Shown piece by piece: positions 62,101 to 64,000 of a DNA stretch of 64,000 nucleotides. A program made the translations under genes and the position numbers. Each line of letters begins with the position of its first letter. Positions within the stretch are counted from its first letter, which is position 1. Origin of the DNA: Roseomonas sp. (lineage in GTDB: Bacteria; Pseudomonadota; Alphaproteobacteria; Acetobacterales; Acetobacteraceae). The DNA lies in the NCBI GenBank assembly GCA_020249775.1, contig JADCFA010000018.1, positions 62,001 through 126,000 on the forward strand, read 5' to 3'. Under the pieces are notes generated by a model. That model was not told where the DNA came from, searched no databases, and saw only the letters and a list, made by a program, of their open reading frames with translations.

Positions 62101-63391
62101 ATGTGGTTTTCCTTGTGCTAATCCGTGGCGGCTGTGGAACGCGCGCGAGGTCGGAAAGGCTGCGCGGCTTGGTCATGGCATGCGCTATTTGCAGCCATGG
62201 TCGCTGCTGCGCAGCGGAAAGGTCTGGTCGCAACAACCCATCAATATCGCGCCAGACAGCGGGATCGCGGCCATGGGCGAAACCTTCTTCATAGATGCGT
62301 TGCATGTAAGCGCGGTCAAACTGGACCGGCAAGACATCCGGGAAATTCGTTCTGAGCCGGGCCGCGTGGAAGCCAATGCCGGCATTGCGGGTGGCAAGGC
62401 TTGCCGCTTGCAGCGCGTGGTTCAGATTTGCCTTCACCATGCTTTGCAGGGCGCGCGCGCCGATGGCGTCAACCCGTAATATCAATCGCTCAGGTTCGGG
62501 CAACAGCTTGTTGTGAATGATGACGTAAAGGCTGCACTTCAACCTGCCGCGGCCGCAATGTTCTGACCCCCGCGCGGGGAAAAGCTCCAGCCCGGCGTAA
62601 AAGCCGGCGAATAGGCCGGCATCACCATGCAGCTCCGGAAAGGTGGAAGGCTCGGCTGCTGCGGGCAGGGCGACCAGTGGGAATAGGACCGGAATGCTCA
62701 TGGCAGCAGCCAGAACCTCTCGGAACAGGATCAGATCCTGGACGGTTCCGCGCGCGGCAATCGCGCCCATGTCCCAGACCACCATGCGCTGCGCATCGAA
62801 ATTGCCGGTGGCCACGTAAAGGCGTCGGCCCCTTTGGTGTTCCGCGGCGATGGCGGCCAGGAGTTCGGGCGTGATGTGCTGTTCCAGCCGCGCGCGAATT
62901 GCCCGGTGGCGATAAAGCCCCGGCTGATCCAGCAGGCTGAGCAGACCGCCTTCCAGCAGGGTTTCCACGCCCGGGCCGGTATAGAGTTCGCGCAGCACCG
63001 CATCATGGGCGGTGCCCAGGAAAACAAAGGGCGCCATCAGGGCGCCGGTACTCACGCCCGTTACCACATCAAAATCGGGGCGCCTGCCGGCGGCGCTGAG
63101 GCCAGCAACCAAGCCAGCCCCGTAAGCGCCATCCGGCCCGCCACCCGATAGCGCAAGCACGCTGTAATGCTGCGCGTAACCCGGCCTCGTCAGAAGAGTT
63201 CGCGCCGGGGCGCTGGCGGGTGCCTCGCCGGCCCAGAAGCGCAGTGTTTCGGTTTCGGCGCCACCGGGCACCGATGGCGCGGGCCGTTCAAAGCCGCCAC
63301 AGCCGCCAAGCAGCAACACCGCCAGCAGCATTGCCATCCGACCAAAGGGCGGGCGGCGCTTGGTTGCGCGATCGGGCGAGGGGCCTGTCAT
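62081..63391 (-). CDS. Patatin-like phospholipase lipoprotein
   Basis: This 436-residue patatin-family hydrolase has a lipoprotein signal (LLAVLLLGGCGG, about residues 22-33). The oxyanion loop ALSGGGPDGAYGAG lies near 81-94, the nucleophile elbow GVSTGAL (GxSxG) near 114-120 and the catalytic-Asp motif HGDAGLFAG near 251-259. Probably anchored in the outer or inner membrane and active on phospholipids. Start ATG 63391; a TTG at 63412 is possible. It is the first gene of the operon with the two-component system. Confidence 0.88.
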   Translation of the reverse strand: MTGPSPDRATKRRPPFGRMAMLLAVLLLGGCGGFERPAPSVPGGAETETLRFWAGEAPASAPARTLLTRPGYAQHYSVLALSGGGPDGAYGAGLVAGLSAAGRRPDFDVVTGVSTGALMAPFVFLGTAHDAVLRELYTGPGVETLLEGGLLSLLDQPGLYRHRAIRARLEQHITPELLAAIAAEHQRGRRLYVATGNFDAQRMVVWDMGAIAARGTVQDLILFREVLAAAMSIPVLFPLVALPAAAEPSTFPELHGDAGLFAGFYAGLELFPARGSEHCGRGRLKCSLYVIIHNKLLPEPERLILRVDAIGARALQSMVKANLNHALQAASLATRNAGIGFHAARLRTNFPDVLPVQFDRAYMQRIYEEGFAHGRDPAVWRDIDGLLRPDLSAAQQRPWLQIAHAMTKPRSLSDLARVPQPPRISTRKTTYADIAH

Positions 63392-63820
63392 GTGCACCGA
63401 TGGAAAAAGCAAGGAAGGCAGAGTCTTCCGGTTTGATGTTCCATCCTGGACAGCGATGATTACGGCAGCATGACGCGCGCCCGGGCCTTGGGGGTAGGCG
63501 CTGCCTCCCTCGCCAAATTGAATTCAAGACAATGATTTGCCTTTGGTTTTACGCCACTCGGCATTGGTTCTGGCGCGGCGTCCCGGCTTGCGCAGGCTGA
63601 GAGGGACCCCAGGGTGTGGCGCACAGACCGCGCCCTGGATGACATTTTCGCGAACAAGGCGCGAAACGCTTGACCCGACACGGGGACAGACTCCAGGGTA
63701 TCCCCATGGTTTTTGGCTCCTTGATTCGCGCTTTCGGGTCTTGGCGCGCTTGACCAGCGCAGCCGGCCTGCTCATTTCCCCCGTTTCGCCCCGCGCTGGG
63801 GCGACGGAGGCCTGGATTTC
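63392..63820. other. Intergenic region between patatin operon and miaB
   Basis: No supportable gene is present in this 429-base divergent region. Several hypothetical frames overlap without recognisable domains. It should hold promoters for both flanking genes. Confidence 0.5.
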
Positions 63821-64000
63821 ATGACCGATCGCCAAGGCACCCCAGCAAGGAAGCGGCTTTTGATCCGCACCTGGGGCTGCCAGATGAATGTCTATGACAG
63901 CGCGCGCATGGCGGATGTGCTGGCACCCCTTGGCTATGCGCCAACGGAAGCGGCTGAGGAGGCCGATATGGTCATCCTCAATACCTGCCATATCCGCGAA
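63821..64000 (+). CDS. miaB: MiaB, tRNA methylthiotransferase (N-terminus)
   Basis: The 60 visible residues start at ATG 63821 and show [17 protein letters not shown] (first cluster-binding cysteine of the UPF0004/MTTase domain) and [10 protein letters not shown] (second cysteine), diagnostic for MiaB. MiaB is a radical-SAM iron-sulphur enzyme that thiomethylates i6A37 of tRNA. The gene runs off the right edge of the window. Confidence 0.93.
   Translation, partial: MTDRQGTPARKRLLIRTWGCQMNVYDSARMADVLAPLGYAPTEAAEEADMVILNTCHIRE

Overview
The window is GC-rich alphaproteobacterial DNA. The chromosomal part (guaA, an RsmB-type methyltransferase, prmA, a UvrD helicase, accD-folC, tyrA-hisC-chorismate mutase, metX-metW, miaB) looks most like an Acetobacteraceae/Rhodospirillales genome. 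That placement is inferred from gene order and protein style, not from a search. No rRNA is present; one tRNA (Thr, GGT) is.

Positions 1 to about 39,860 are most of an integrative and conjugative element (ICE). The left end lies outside the window. The right end is the 3' terminus of guaA, next to a P4-type tyrosine integrase. The backbone runs: accessory DNA-metabolism genes (strawberry-notch-type methyltransferase/helicase, Toprim primase-like protein, DUF2493, two DUF736 proteins); regulators (XRE, a frameshifted DUF6499/DUF2285 gene, a MerR-type HTH protein); a replication/partition block (repA, parA, small RHH protein, DUF2840, TraF-like S26 peptidase); VirB1-like transglycosylase, relaxase, TraG coupling protein, CopG-type protein; the complete mating-pore operon trbBCDEJKLFGI with DUF2274; a LysR regulator; an AlpA-type factor; and the integrase. 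The general module order recalls Tn4371-type elements. The 3' end of repA contains DnaA-box-like sites, three 17-bp iterons and an AT-rich repeat patch, which together look like an embedded replication origin.

The backbone is interrupted between the copG-like gene and trbB by a cargo block on the opposite strand (20,721-26,853). It is a tightly packed five-gene operon: hipB, hipA, a gamma-glutamylcyclotransferase-like gene, then a DUF1837/PD-(D/E)XK nuclease and an SF2 helicase that together match the Hachiman anti-phage system (hamA-hamB). Three HipB-type operators at 49-50 bp spacing precede hipB. So a toxin-antitoxin regulator may control a defence system. This is the most interesting unit in the window. 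A second cargo gene on the minus strand (6,981-7,733) has HNH-like features.

Positions 39,839-64,000 are chromosome. guaA is intact and abuts the ICE. Around it lie a GNAT acetyltransferase, an rRNA methyltransferase, an LLM-class flavin oxidoreductase, a 104-residue protein resembling a minimal flagellar rod protein, prmA-uvrD-pentapeptide protein, a HupE/UreJ-like membrane protein and a 12-repeat TPR protein. Next come tRNA-Thr, accD-folC, a catalase-like secreted protein, an aromatic/histidine amino-acid operon (chorismate mutase-hisC-tyrA) divergent from metX-metW, a patatin lipoprotein-response regulator-histidine kinase operon, and the start of miaB. Intergenic DNA carries a REP-like palindrome family (three copies seen) and a 122-bp MITE-like element that supplies the stop codon of the histidine kinase.
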